Shown: positions 8,697 to 17,164 of the stretch, piece by piece
Layout: every line of letters begins with the position of its first letter
How positions within the stretch are numbered: the first letter of the stretch is position 1
Source: CAZWLD01 sp964634685
Lineage (GTDB): Bacteria > Bacillota_I > Bacilli_A > Acholeplasmatales > JAEDCM01
Direction of reading: 5' to 3'
DNA: 42,228 nt
Assembly (NCBI GenBank): GCA_964634685.1
Contig: CAZWLD010000016.1
Location: 1 to 42,228 of the forward strand
Notes under the pieces: model-generated
The model's database searches: none
What the model saw: only the letters and a program-made list of their open reading frames with translations
Told to the model about the DNA's origin: nothing
Program-made: the position numbers and the translations under genes

Positions 8697-8722
8697 GCAT
8701 ATCATATTGATATGCTTTTTTT
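8697..8722 (+). terminator. Rho-independent terminator of the radical SAM operon
   Basis: A perfect eight-pair stem (GCATATCA 8697-8704 with TGATATGC 8708-8715), loop TAT, then seven T. It separates the exporter operon from ecfA1. Confidence 0.9.
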
Positions 8723-8779
8723 ATGGTTACGTTTTATTTTAATATTAGAATAATATTATTTTTCTTTTTGATGATTTTA

Positions 8780-8788
8780 TGATATACT
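8780..8788 (+). promoter_or_regulatory. Extended -10 promoter of the ecf operon
   Basis: TGA-TATACT (8780-8788) is an extended -10 element about 40 bases before the ecfA1 start; no good -35 is visible. The ribosome site GGAGG is at 8816-8820. Confidence 0.55.
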
Positions 8789-8827
8789 CTTTATTAGATG
8801 TGAAAAATTATTTTTGGAGGTCAGAAA

Positions 8828-9643
8828 ATGGAACAAATTGAAATCAAAAATTTATCATTTGCCTACACAAAAAAAGATCAAGCAATTAAAGACATTAGTA
8901 TGACCATCAAAAAAGGGGAATGGGTTAGTATTATTGGTCATAATGGTAGTGGAAAATCAACCCTATCTAAGCTTTTAATTGGTTTATTACAGGCCGATAA
9001 GGGTGAAATATATATTGATGGACAACAATTGAATGAAGATTCAATTTATGATATTCGAAAAAAGATTGGCATTGTTTTTCAAAATCCCGATAATCAATTT
9101 GTTGGAGTTACTGTTAAGCATGATATCGCCTTTGGACTTGAAAATCTTTGTGTCGAAAGAGAAGAAATGATTAAGCTTGTGGATGAATTCTCAACAAAAG
9201 TAGGAATGAATGAATATTTAGAAAGAGAACCCCATCTATTAAGTGGTGGTCAGAAGCAAAGAGTTGCGATTGCGGGGATTTTAGCCTGTAATTCGGACAT
9301 TATTATTTTAGATGAAGCAACCTCTATGCTTGATCCTGAGGGCGTAAACAGCGTTGTTGAGCTTTTCCGTGAGCTTAAGGATGTTTATCATAAAACAATG
9401 ATTACAATCACTCATGATTTAGATATCGCCTCTTTAAGTGACCGTATTATTGTTTTAAAGGAAGGTCAGGTTGTTTTAGAGGGACAACCAAGTGAGGTCT
9501 TTAAACATGAACAATTACTTAAAGATGCCTATTTAGATATTCCTTTTAATCTTAAGCTATATAATGAGGTTAAAAACGACCAGGAGTTATCACAAAATGA
9601 AGGGTTGGTGAAGGCTTTATGGGAATTCAGTTTAACCAAGTAA
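8828..9643 (+). CDS. ecfA1: ECF transporter ATPase EcfA1
   Basis: 271 residues. Walker A GHNGSGKST, Q-loop VFQNPDNQF, signature LSGGQKQRVAIAG and Walker B IIILDEATSMLDPEG identify an energy-coupling factor ATPase; the NPDNQ sequence and DEATSMLDP are typical of EcfA1. With EcfA2 and EcfT it forms the shared energising module for group II vitamin and metal S-components, which are encoded elsewhere. GGAGG lies eight bases before the ATG. It overlaps ecfA2 by 25 bases. In Bacillus the module follows rplQ; here it follows the radical SAM operon instead. Confidence 0.95.
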   Translation: MEQIEIKNLSFAYTKKDQAIKDISMTIKKGEWVSIIGHNGSGKSTLSKLLIGLLQADKGEIYIDGQQLNEDSIYDIRKKIGIVFQNPDNQFVGVTVKHDIAFGLENLCVEREEMIKLVDEFSTKVGMNEYLEREPHLLSGGQKQRVAIAGILACNSDIIILDEATSMLDPEGVNSVVELFRELKDVYHKTMITITHDLDIASLSDRIIVLKEGQVVLEGQPSEVFKHEQLLKDAYLDIPFNLKLYNEVKNDQELSQNEGLVKALWEFSLTK

Positions 9644-10473
9644 GTCACCTTTATAAAGGAAATACCAAAAAGGATAATCTCGTTGCTATTCATGATATCA
9701 ATCTTCATTTTGATGGAAGTGATGAGTTTACGGCTATCGTTGGAAAAACCGGTAGTGGAAAATCAACACTTATGCAGCATATGAATGGCTTATTGCTACC
9801 AACAGAAGGAACAATCAATGTTTTTGATACGATAATCACGACCAAGAAAAAGCAAAAAATCAATCACATTCGTAAAAGAGTAGGAATGGTTTTCCAGTTT
9901 CCTGAATATCAGCTTTTTGAGGAAACTGTTTTAAAGGATATAATGTTTGGACCTAAAAATTTTGGAATGTCTCTTGATGAAGCCAAATCAAAAGCCTTAG
10001 AGGCTGCTAAATTGGTGGGCCTTGATGATGAATTATTGGAAAAATCACCATTTAATTTATCCGGAGGACAAATGAGACGGGTTGCGATTGCTGGTATCAT
10101 TGCTATGAACCCTGATATATTAATTTTAGATGAACCAACAAGAGGATTAGATCCACAAGGTAGTAAAGAGGTAATGGAGCTATTTAAAAAGCTTCATGAT
10201 GAATATCATAAATCGATCATTTTGATAACTCATGATATGGATATTATCGCTAATTATGTCAAGAGGGTTGTCGTTTTACGTGAGGGACAAATTGTTTTTG
10301 ATGGAAATAAAAAGGATTTATTTACAAATCCAGATTTTGAGAGCTTTCATTTAGATAAGCCGAAAGTATTAAAGGCTGTCGATTATTTAAATAAATTAGG
10401 CTATAGGCTTGATTATGGAATTAACACAATAGATGAATTGATAAAAAAATTAAAGGAGCAGAATAATGGATAA
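9619..10473 (+). CDS. ecfA2: ECF transporter ATPase EcfA2
   Basis: 284 residues. Walker A GKTGSGKST, Q-loop VFQFPEYQLFEETV, signature LSGGQMRRVAIAGI and Walker B ILILDEPTRGLDPQG. The FPEYQLFE stretch and DEPTRGLDP are hallmarks of EcfA2 rather than EcfA1. It should heterodimerise with EcfA1 and bind the coupling helices of EcfT. The start at 9619 (GAAGG just upstream) overlaps ecfA1, and the end overlaps ecfT by eight bases, so the three subunits are made together. Confidence 0.95.
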   Translation: MGIQFNQVSHLYKGNTKKDNLVAIHDINLHFDGSDEFTAIVGKTGSGKSTLMQHMNGLLLPTEGTINVFDTIITTKKKQKINHIRKRVGMVFQFPEYQLFEETVLKDIMFGPKNFGMSLDEAKSKALEAAKLVGLDDELLEKSPFNLSGGQMRRVAIAGIIAMNPDILILDEPTRGLDPQGSKEVMELFKKLHDEYHKSIILITHDMDIIANYVKRVVVLREGQIVFDGNKKDLFTNPDFESFHLDKPKVLKAVDYLNKLGYRLDYGINTIDELIKKLKEQNNG

Positions 10474-11428
10474 TATCGTTATTGGTCAATATGTAAAGGG
10501 GGATTCTTGGATATATCGAATGGATCCGCGAGTGAAGATAATTTCTCTCGTTCTTTTCATCGTCATCACCTTTTTATTGCCCAATCTTATTTCCGTTGCT
10601 TGTTTATTGGGAGGATTATTTTTATTGATTCTTACGACAAAAATTCCGGTTATTAAGATGCTTAAGGGCTTGAAGGGCTTATTATTTTTATTGTCCTTTA
10701 CCTTTGTTATTCAAATAGCTTATGGAAGAACAGGTAATTTGTTGGTGTCACTTCCAATGCAATTTGGATTATATAATTTGTTGATTTCGGTTGGCCTATT
10801 GCTTTTGTTTTTCTTGACGATACGGTTTATCCCCTTTAAGTTTATCTACTTTCTTATTTTTGTACTTTTATCCTTTGTAGCTCAATATTACCTAAAGGAA
10901 CAATATCTTTTTGGAGCCTATAACATTGAAATTTTTCAAGATGGCTTAGAAAGAGCTGGATTTGTCTTCTTGCGAGTTGTGATTATCGTTTTGATATCAT
11001 CATTATTAACATTTAGCACATCATCAACTGATTTAAATAATGGTTTAGAAAGTGTTATGAAACCCCTAAAAGTCATTAAATTTCCGGTTAGTGAAATGGC
11101 AATGATGCTTTCAATTACCCTAAGGTTTATTCCGACCCTTTTAGATGAAACGAATAAAATTATGAAATCACAAGCCTCAAGAGGTGTTGATTTTAAGGAA
11201 AGTAAGCTCAAGGATAAGGTAACCCAAATAGTTTCTTTATTAGTTCCGATGTTTGTTATTTCCTTTCAAAGAGCTGAGGATTTAGCGAATGCAATGGAAT
11301 CAAGAGGCTATGTAATCGGGGCTAAAAGAACAAAGTTTGATGAAATGAAAATTCGTTTTCTTGATTGTATGGCGCTCTTTATTTTATTTTTAGGATTAGG
11401 CTTAGCTATCACAATTAACATCATATGA
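10466..11428 (+). CDS. ecfT: ECF transporter transmembrane protein EcfT, with an internal insertion
   Basis: 320 residues. It has the EcfT N-terminus (YVKGDSWIYRMDPRVKI) and both Ala/Ser-Arg-Gly coupling motifs (SQASRGVDF and AMESRGY) that contact the ATPases. It is about 50 residues longer than the usual EcfT of roughly 265. The extra part, about residues 90-150 (from LYNLLISVGLLLLFF to AQYYLKEQYLFG in outline), lies between the second membrane region and the conserved GLERAGFVFLR stretch and looks like two more membrane segments. It overlaps truA by ATGA. Confidence 0.93.
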   Translation: MDNIVIGQYVKGDSWIYRMDPRVKIISLVLFIVITFLLPNLISVACLLGGLFLLILTTKIPVIKMLKGLKGLLFLLSFTFVIQIAYGRTGNLLVSLPMQFGLYNLLISVGLLLLFFLTIRFIPFKFIYFLIFVLLSFVAQYYLKEQYLFGAYNIEIFQDGLERAGFVFLRVVIIVLISSLLTFSTSSTDLNNGLESVMKPLKVIKFPVSEMAMMLSITLRFIPTLLDETNKIMKSQASRGVDFKESKLKDKVTQIVSLLVPMFVISFQRAEDLANAMESRGYVIGAKRTKFDEMKIRFLDCMALFILFLGLGLAITINII

Positions 11429-12147
11429 GAGTAAAATGTATTTGTAGCTATGATGGTTCTTCGTATAATGGTTATCAGCGCCAGCCAGGAACAAAGACCA
11501 TTCAAGGAACAATTGAAGAGGTTTTAAAGCAAATTACGAAGGAAGACATTATCATTTATAGTTCGGGAAGAACTGATGCCTTTGTCCACGCTCATGGTCA
11601 GGTTTTTCATTTTGATACTAATGTTAAAATGAAGGAAAATAATTGGAAGAGAGCTATGAATTCCCTTCTTCCAGATGATATTTATATCAAGGAGATAGAA
11701 TTCGTTAGCGATGATTTTCATTCACGCTTTAGCTTAAAGAAAAAGGAATATCGCTATTATATAAATTACCAGGAATTTAATCCCTTTTATGATCATTTTT
11801 CGACAAATGCTTTTAATTTAGATATTGATAAAATGAAGGAGGCAATCAATCATTTTATTGGAACCCATGATTTTAAAGGCTTTGCCGGAGATACCAAGGA
11901 TAAGAATACCATTAGAACAATCTATGAAGCCAAAATAAATGATTTAGGTAAAGTATTAGAAATAACCTTTATTGGAAATGGCTTTTTAAAGTACATGGTT
12001 AGAATAATGGTGGGAACCTTAATTGAAATTGGGCTTGGAAAAAAGGAATCATCGATAATCGATGAAGTATTTGTTTCCTTAAATCGTAATCAAGCCGGAA
12101 AAACAGCTGAGGCTAAGGGCTTATTTTTATACAATGTTTACTATTAA
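11425..12147 (+). CDS. truA: tRNA pseudouridine(38-40) synthase TruA
   Basis: 240 residues, normal length. The catalytic Asp51 lies in SGRTDAFVHAHGQ. The family consensus is GRTDAGVHA, so the Gly after DA is replaced by Phe here, next to the catalytic aspartate. Other conserved parts are intact (YDGSSYNGYQRQP, HDFKGFAG, FLKYMVRIMVGTL). The enzyme isomerises U38, U39 and U40 in the anticodon arm of many tRNAs. It overlaps ecfT by four bases, and ecfT-truA is a conserved pair in Firmicutes, but rplM-rpsI, which normally follow, are about 9 kb away. Confidence 0.92.
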   Translation: MRVKCICSYDGSSYNGYQRQPGTKTIQGTIEEVLKQITKEDIIIYSSGRTDAFVHAHGQVFHFDTNVKMKENNWKRAMNSLLPDDIYIKEIEFVSDDFHSRFSLKKKEYRYYINYQEFNPFYDHFSTNAFNLDIDKMKEAINHFIGTHDFKGFAGDTKDKNTIRTIYEAKINDLGKVLEITFIGNGFLKYMVRIMVGTLIEIGLGKKESSIIDEVFVSLNRNQAGKTAEAKGLFLYNVYY

Positions 12148-12185
12148 TTAAATATATGAGATAATTAATACAAGAAGGTGTCTTT

Positions 12186-12803
12186 ATGAAAGGTTTATTT
12201 ATTACATTTGAAGGTGGAGAAGGATCAGGTAAATCAACTGTTATCCAACTATTAAATGAATATCTAATCAATAATGGCTATCAAACTGTTCTTACAAGAG
12301 AACCAGGTGGCGTTAAGATTGCAGAGCAAATTAGGAATGTTATTTTGGATGTCAATAACAAAGAAATGAATCCGAAAACGGAGGCTATTTTATATGCTGC
12401 ATCCCGGGTTGAGCATTTAGATAAAAGGGTTTTGCCTGCTCTTGATAAAGGACAAATTGTCTTATGTGATCGCTATTTAGATAGTTCCTTGGTGTATCAA
12501 GGCTATGCGCGCGGCTTAGGTATTGACAATGTGGAAAAAATTAATATGTTTGCCCTCGATCATCTTCCTAATATAACCTTCTTTTTTGATGTGACACCGG
12601 ATATTGCTTTGGCAAGAATAAAAAATAATCACCGCGAAGAAAATCGATTAGATTTAGAAAAGATGGAATTTCATCAGAAGGTTTACGAGGGCTATTGTAA
12701 GCTCTTAGAAATATATCCTAATCGCATTAAAAGAATTAATGCCAATCAGCCTAAGGAAGAGGTTTTTAAGGCTGTTTTAGAGGAAGTAGAAAGATTGTTA
12801 TGA
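12186..12803 (+). CDS. tmk: Thymidylate kinase
   Basis: 205 residues. P-loop FEGGEGSGKST (residues 7-17), the TREPGG motif, DRYLDSSLVYQG and a lid region rich in Arg/Asn (ARIKNNHREENRLD) identify dTMP kinase, which makes dTDP for DNA synthesis. Ribosome site AGAAGGTG at 12173-12180. It overlaps holB by ATGA and begins the tmk-holB-ricT-trmN6-rsmI cluster also known from Bacillus. Confidence 0.96.
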   Translation: MKGLFITFEGGEGSGKSTVIQLLNEYLINNGYQTVLTREPGGVKIAEQIRNVILDVNNKEMNPKTEAILYAASRVEHLDKRVLPALDKGQIVLCDRYLDSSLVYQGYARGLGIDNVEKINMFALDHLPNITFFFDVTPDIALARIKNNHREENRLDLEKMEFHQKVYEGYCKLLEIYPNRIKRINANQPKEEVFKAVLEEVERLL

Positions 12804-13747
12804 GCGTTTTAGATAATTTAAAGAAAAGTATCGCGCGTGATCGTCTAAGCCATGCCTATCTTTTTATCGGTGAAAAAGGAGTCGGAAAGCTTAATTGTGC
12901 AAAAACCTTCGCTAAGCTATTATATTGTCAGGATGCAAATAAGCCATGCGGGTTGTGTATTAGCTGCAAGCAAATTGAAGCCTTAAAGCATCCGAATGTT
13001 TTATATATTAGTCCCGATGGACAAAATATAAAAAAAGAACAAATTGACCGCTTAGAGGATGAATTTTCGAAATCATCGTTGATTCCGGGAAAACGAATTT
13101 ATATTATTGATCAGGCTGACAGGATGAATACAACCTCGGCCAATCGTTTGTTAAAGTTTATTGAGGAGCCAGTTAATAAGGACACTATTGGTATTTTAAT
13201 CTCCGAGAACTATGCGAAGATTTTACCAACAATTGTTTCGCGTTGTCAGGTTTTATTATTTCCATCCCTAACGAAGAGGGCAGTTGAGGAAAAATTACTT
13301 GAGCAGGGCTATAGTGAAGCCTTATCGCATTTAATTCCTTATCTTTCTGCTAACCCAGATGAAGCAATAGCATATATTGAAAAAAATAGTATTTTAGATA
13401 TTATTGAGCTTATCAAAAGCCTTGGCAAAGCTTTTGTTGAAAATGAATCTATGGTTTTATATTTTAACAATAATTTAGGTATTTTATATGATAACCCCGA
13501 AAACCTCGGTATTTTTATGAAATTGATTATTACCTATTTTATGGATATTTTATATGTTAAAAATGGTGTAGAGGAAATTGCTTTTTGTGATGAAGAGCAA
13601 ACCTTAAAAAAGATTGCCCGCAAGAATAGTGAAGAGGCTTTATTACGGGTAATGGATATATTACTTGATTGTAGCTGCAAGCTCAACTATAATGTGAATC
13701 AGGTTTTATTAATAGAAAGAGCTTTGCTTGAAATTGAAAGAGGATGA
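12800..13747 (+). CDS. holB: DNA polymerase III delta-prime subunit (clamp loader)
   Basis: 315 residues. It starts with the HAYLFIGEKGVGK stretch, has the zinc-binding cysteines (CQDANKPCGLCISC) and the SANRLLKFIEEP and ISRC/VSRCQ motifs of AAA+ clamp loader subunits. The P-loop reads GEKGVGKLN, lacking the Ser/Thr that normally follows GK, so it probably hydrolyses no ATP, as known for delta-prime of other bacteria. It helps load the beta clamp on primed DNA. Confidence 0.93.
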   Translation: MSVLDNLKKSIARDRLSHAYLFIGEKGVGKLNCAKTFAKLLYCQDANKPCGLCISCKQIEALKHPNVLYISPDGQNIKKEQIDRLEDEFSKSSLIPGKRIYIIDQADRMNTTSANRLLKFIEEPVNKDTIGILISENYAKILPTIVSRCQVLLFPSLTKRAVEEKLLEQGYSEALSHLIPYLSANPDEAIAYIEKNSILDIIELIKSLGKAFVENESMVLYFNNNLGILYDNPENLGIFMKLIITYFMDILYVKNGVEEIAFCDEEQTLKKIARKNSEEALLRVMDILLDCSCKLNYNVNQVLLIERALLEIERG

Positions 13748-13753
13748 TTTTTT

Positions 13754-14602
13754 ATGAAGGCTATTAAGGTCCAGTTTAAAAAGGTTGGAAAAAAATATTT
13801 TTTTAGCCCCGCAAATTTTGATATAAAGGAAAATGATTATGTCGTCGTCGAGACAATTCGAGGAATAGAATTAGGACATGTTGTTGGGGGTATTTTTGAT
13901 ATTAATGAGCGTGATTTAGTGGCAGAACTAAAGCCTGTTTTAAGAATCGCAACCAAAAAGGATTTAGATGATTATAATCGAAATATTGAGGCTATCCCTA
14001 ATGTATTAGAAAAATGTAAATTTCATATTAAGCAAAATAATCTCGAAATGAAGCTGCTTAATTGCGAATATACCCTTGACCGGGCGAAATTAATTATCTA
14101 TTTTGAGGCCGATGGGCGGGTTGATTTTCGACAGCTAGTTAAGGATTTGGCTGAAGAATTCCGAGTTCGAATTGAGCTTCGTCAGGTGGGATCACGGGAT
14201 GGAGCGAAGGTTATCGGTGGACTTGGACCTTGTGGGCTCATAATGTGCTGTGTAACCTTTATTGGTGAATTTGATAATGTATCAATCAAAATGGCTAAAA
14301 ATCAAAATCTATCATTAAATCCGCAAAAAATATCGGGAACCTGTGGAAAGCTCTTGTGTTGTATCAAGTATGAAAATGAGGTTTATCAGGAGTTACGCGA
14401 AAAACTTCCGGATGTAGGAGACTTTGTCACAACCGAAGAAGGGCAAGGAAAGGTTATAGCAGTTGATGTTTTAAATCGCCGAATAAAGGTTAAATATCAA
14501 GATGAAAAGATTGCGTTTGTCGAAGCTAAAAATGTTAAATTTACAAAGCGTCAAAAGAAACGTGATGATTTTGATAAGGAATTAAGGGAGCTTGAGGATT
14601 AA
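13754..14602 (+). CDS. ricT: PSP1-domain protein RicT (YaaT)
   Basis: 282 residues. The PSP1 domain with its two cysteine groups (GPCGLIMCCVTF and GTCGKLLCCIKYE) is intact, together with GSRDGAKVIGG. In Bacillus, RicT with RicA and RicF forms an iron-sulfur complex that stimulates RNase Y-dependent mRNA processing and phosphorelay signalling; RicA/RicF are not in this window. Ribosome site AGAGGA (about 13739-13744) overlaps the holB end. The stop overlaps the next ATG by one base. Confidence 0.92.
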   Translation: MKAIKVQFKKVGKKYFFSPANFDIKENDYVVVETIRGIELGHVVGGIFDINERDLVAELKPVLRIATKKDLDDYNRNIEAIPNVLEKCKFHIKQNNLEMKLLNCEYTLDRAKLIIYFEADGRVDFRQLVKDLAEEFRVRIELRQVGSRDGAKVIGGLGPCGLIMCCVTFIGEFDNVSIKMAKNQNLSLNPQKISGTCGKLLCCIKYENEVYQELREKLPDVGDFVTTEEGQGKVIAVDVLNRRIKVKYQDEKIAFVEAKNVKFTKRQKKRDDFDKELRELED

Positions 14603-15339
14603 TGGAGATTATCAATGATCTTTTAGGATATGAGGGCTTAAAAATTGTCCAAGACCCCGAGATGTTTAATTTTTCCATTGATTCGATGCTTTTGGGTTAT
14701 TTTGTGACGATTAATAAAAAGACCAAGCGTATCATTGATTTATGCTCAGGGAATGCGCCTATTCCGTTATATTTAACTTTACGGACAAAGAATAAGATAG
14801 TTGGTGTGGAAATTCAAAAAAAAGCATTTCAATTAGCTTCAAAAAGTGTTATTATTAATAATAAAGAGGAACAAATTGTTATATATAACAAGGACCTTAA
14901 GGGTATTTCGAAGGAACTAGGAAATCAAGCCTTTGACTTAGTAACCTGTAATCCTCCCTTTTTTAAATATCATGAGGGCAGTAATATTAATAAAAACGAT
15001 TTTTTGACAATTGCCAGGCACGAGGTTATGGTAACCTTAGATGATATTGTGAAGGAGTCTTCCCTCCTTTTAAATAATGGTGGATATTTGGCGATGGTTC
15101 ATCGACCAGATCGTTTGCTTGATGTTTTGGAGACCTTTAGAAAATATAAAATTGAACCGAAGAGGCTCCAGTTTGTTTATCCAAAAAAGGGAAGTCCAGC
15201 TAATCATATATTGATTGAAGGAATGAAGTCCCAAAATCAAGGGGGATTAACTGTCCTTGAGCCTTTATACATCTATAATGATGATAATATATGGACTGAA
15301 GATATAAGAAGAATATATAATTTAAAGGAGGAATTTTAA
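14602..15339 (+). CDS. tRNA1(Val) (adenine(37)-N6)-methyltransferase family protein (TrmN6/YabB)
   Basis: 245 residues. The SAM-binding stretch IIDLCSGNAPIPLYL and the N6-adenine motif NPPFF (about residues 112-116) are clear, and the N-terminus (FNFSIDSMLLGYFV) is typical of TrmN6/YabB. The start overlaps the ricT stop (TAATG), the order seen in Bacillus for yaaT and yabB. The exact tRNA target in this organism is inferred from the family. Confidence 0.9.
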   Translation: MEIINDLLGYEGLKIVQDPEMFNFSIDSMLLGYFVTINKKTKRIIDLCSGNAPIPLYLTLRTKNKIVGVEIQKKAFQLASKSVIINNKEEQIVIYNKDLKGISKELGNQAFDLVTCNPPFFKYHEGSNINKNDFLTIARHEVMVTLDDIVKESSLLLNNGGYLAMVHRPDRLLDVLETFRKYKIEPKRLQFVYPKKGSPANHILIEGMKSQNQGGLTVLEPLYIYNDDNIWTEDIRRIYNLKEEF

Positions 15340-15749
15340 TGTTATTAAACCTATTAAATCGAAAGGAAAAACTAAAGTTTTTAGATTTAGCTGTCTATAT
15401 GATTGATATTGATGGTGAACCAAATGCCGTTGAAGCCAAGCTTCTTGATATGATGTTTGCGGAAATGGGTCAGGATATTACTGATGAGTATACCTTTGAA
15501 AGAAGTCTTGATATCAAGGGCACAATTCAATTTTTCTTAGATACGAATCGTGTTGTAAAAAACATTGTGTTCTTAAATCTTGCGAAGATTACTTTAGTTG
15601 ATGATTTATATAATACTTCTGAGCATTTATTCCTAGAGGAAATTCAACGTCAATTTGAGATTACAGCCGAAAAGCGTCGTCAATTGATGGGAATTATCTA
15701 TGAGGAAAGAGATATCAAGGAAAAAGCCCGTCGTGCTATTGAAGAATAA
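15339..15749 (+). CDS. Small helical protein, TerB-like
   Basis: 136 residues, all-helical by appearance, with acidic repeats (IDIDGEPNAVEAKLLDMMF, then ITLVDDLYNTSEHLFLEEI in outline) that resemble the TerB fold, an acidic helical module. It has no catalytic motif. AAAGGAGG at 15324-15331 is a strong ribosome site, and the gene overlaps its neighbours by one base on each side (TAATG). In Bacillus yabB is followed by yazA before yabC(rsmI); this gene takes that place. Function unknown. Confidence 0.75.
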   Translation: MLLNLLNRKEKLKFLDLAVYMIDIDGEPNAVEAKLLDMMFAEMGQDITDEYTFERSLDIKGTIQFFLDTNRVVKNIVFLNLAKITLVDDLYNTSEHLFLEEIQRQFEITAEKRRQLMGIIYEERDIKEKARRAIEE

Positions 15750-16591
15750 TGGAAAGACAACAAAGCTTTTGTAATGATAAAGCTATTCTCTATTTAGTCG
15801 CAACTCCAATCGGAAATCTTGATGATTTTTCCTTTCGGGCTATCAACACCTTAAAAATGGTCGATATTATTTATTGTGAGGATACAAGGGTATCGATTAA
15901 TTTGCTTAAGCATTATAATATCGACACGCATGTATCGTGCTATCATGAATTTAATAAGGATGCCCAAGGTATTTCGATTATTAAAAACTTGAAGGATGGA
16001 AAAAACGTCGGTTTGATATCTGATGCTGGAATGCCAGTTATCAGTGATCCCGGATATGATATTGCGCAATTAGCGATAAAAGAAGGCTTTAATGTTGTGT
16101 CTGTTCCTGGAGCCAACGCCGCTTTATCAGCGCTAATTATCTCAGGCTTAGCGCCTATGCCTTTTACTTTTTATGGATTTTTAGATAGTAAGGAGCAGAA
16201 AAGGAAAAAGGAACTGCTTGAGCTTAAGGATAAAAAGGAAACCTTGATTTTTTATGAATCACCTCATCGGATTTTAAAAACATTAACAGATATTTTAGAT
16301 GTTTGCGGTGATCGTAAAATCGCCTTGGTGCGCGAACTTACCAAAAAATTTGAAGAGGTTATAAGAGGTAATATTAGCGAGGTTTTAGAAATTGCCTCTG
16401 AGCTAAAGGGCGAAATGGTAATTATTTTAGATGGGAATAAGGAAGAAAAGACCTATGATCATATGACTATTATCGAGCACGTTAATCTTTATATCAAGGA
16501 AGGATTAAAGACTAATGATGCTATTAAAAAGGTTGCCAATGATCGAAATATCCCTAAGCAGGATGTATATAAGCAATATCATTGTCAATAG
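15749..16591 (+). CDS. rsmI: 16S rRNA (cytidine(1402)-2'-O)-methyltransferase RsmI
   Basis: 280 residues. LYLVATPIGNLDDFSFRA, CEDTR, GLISDAGMPVISDPG and VPGANAALSAL match the tetrapyrrole-methylase-fold enzyme that methylates C1402 in the ribosomal P site. The start overlaps the previous stop by one base and has only a weak ribosome site, so translation is probably coupled. Confidence 0.95.
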   Translation: MERQQSFCNDKAILYLVATPIGNLDDFSFRAINTLKMVDIIYCEDTRVSINLLKHYNIDTHVSCYHEFNKDAQGISIIKNLKDGKNVGLISDAGMPVISDPGYDIAQLAIKEGFNVVSVPGANAALSALIISGLAPMPFTFYGFLDSKEQKRKKELLELKDKKETLIFYESPHRILKTLTDILDVCGDRKIALVRELTKKFEEVIRGNISEVLEIASELKGEMVIILDGNKEEKTYDHMTIIEHVNLYIKEGLKTNDAIKKVANDRNIPKQDVYKQYHCQ

Positions 16592-16602
16592 GAGTGATTA
16601 CA

Positions 16603-17139
16603 TTGAAAAATAACCTTGGCTATCAAAGCTTAAAGGATCATGTGTTTGAAGAGATAAATATTGATCAGCTTTTCAGTATTATTGGCTCTTCCAATGCGGT
16701 TCCGGTTTATTTCGCTTTTGATTCTTGCCCTTGGTGTAAGGAATATATTAGCTATCTAAACGAAGTAGCAATTGAGTGTGGAATTGATAAAATATATTAT
16801 TTTAATCCCAAAGAAATTAGGACATATTATTTTGATCAATCAATGGATCAAATTGTCTTAAATGAATATTTTGATCGACTCATTAAAATAATTGGAGTCG
16901 AAAATGTTTCCCAAAAGAGATTATGTGATATTGATAATTTAGAAGATATATGCGATAATAAAAAGGTATTTTCATGGATATATGTACCAATACTATATAT
17001 ATTCCAGGATGGTGAGGTTTTGGGTTCATATATCGGGCCTAATGATCATGAAAAGGTTGATGGTATTTTACCACCAATGAATGAAGAACAAAAGGAAGAG
17101 CTAAAAAAGAATTATCGTTCTTTGTTAGCTTTAGTATAA
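16603..17139 (+). CDS. Thioredoxin-fold protein with a CPWC motif
   Basis: 178 residues from TTG 16603, chosen because AGGAGTG (16590-16596), overlapping the rsmI stop, lies at the right distance; TTG 16582 would be too far upstream. The CPWC active site is at about residue 43, after a beta strand (VPVYFAFDSCPWCKEYI), as in thioredoxin-like disulfide proteins and bacteriocin-transport accessory proteins. No signal peptide, so cytoplasmic. The second half (PILYIFQDGEVLGSYIG) matches the later strands of the fold. Not a known partner of rsmI or metG. Confidence 0.75.
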   Translation: MKNNLGYQSLKDHVFEEINIDQLFSIIGSSNAVPVYFAFDSCPWCKEYISYLNEVAIECGIDKIYYFNPKEIRTYYFDQSMDQIVLNEYFDRLIKIIGVENVSQKRLCDIDNLEDICDNKKVFSWIYVPILYIFQDGEVLGSYIGPNDHEKVDGILPPMNEEQKEELKKNYRSLLALV

Positions 17140-17164
17140 GTCGAAGAAGGAAATAGTAATTTAA

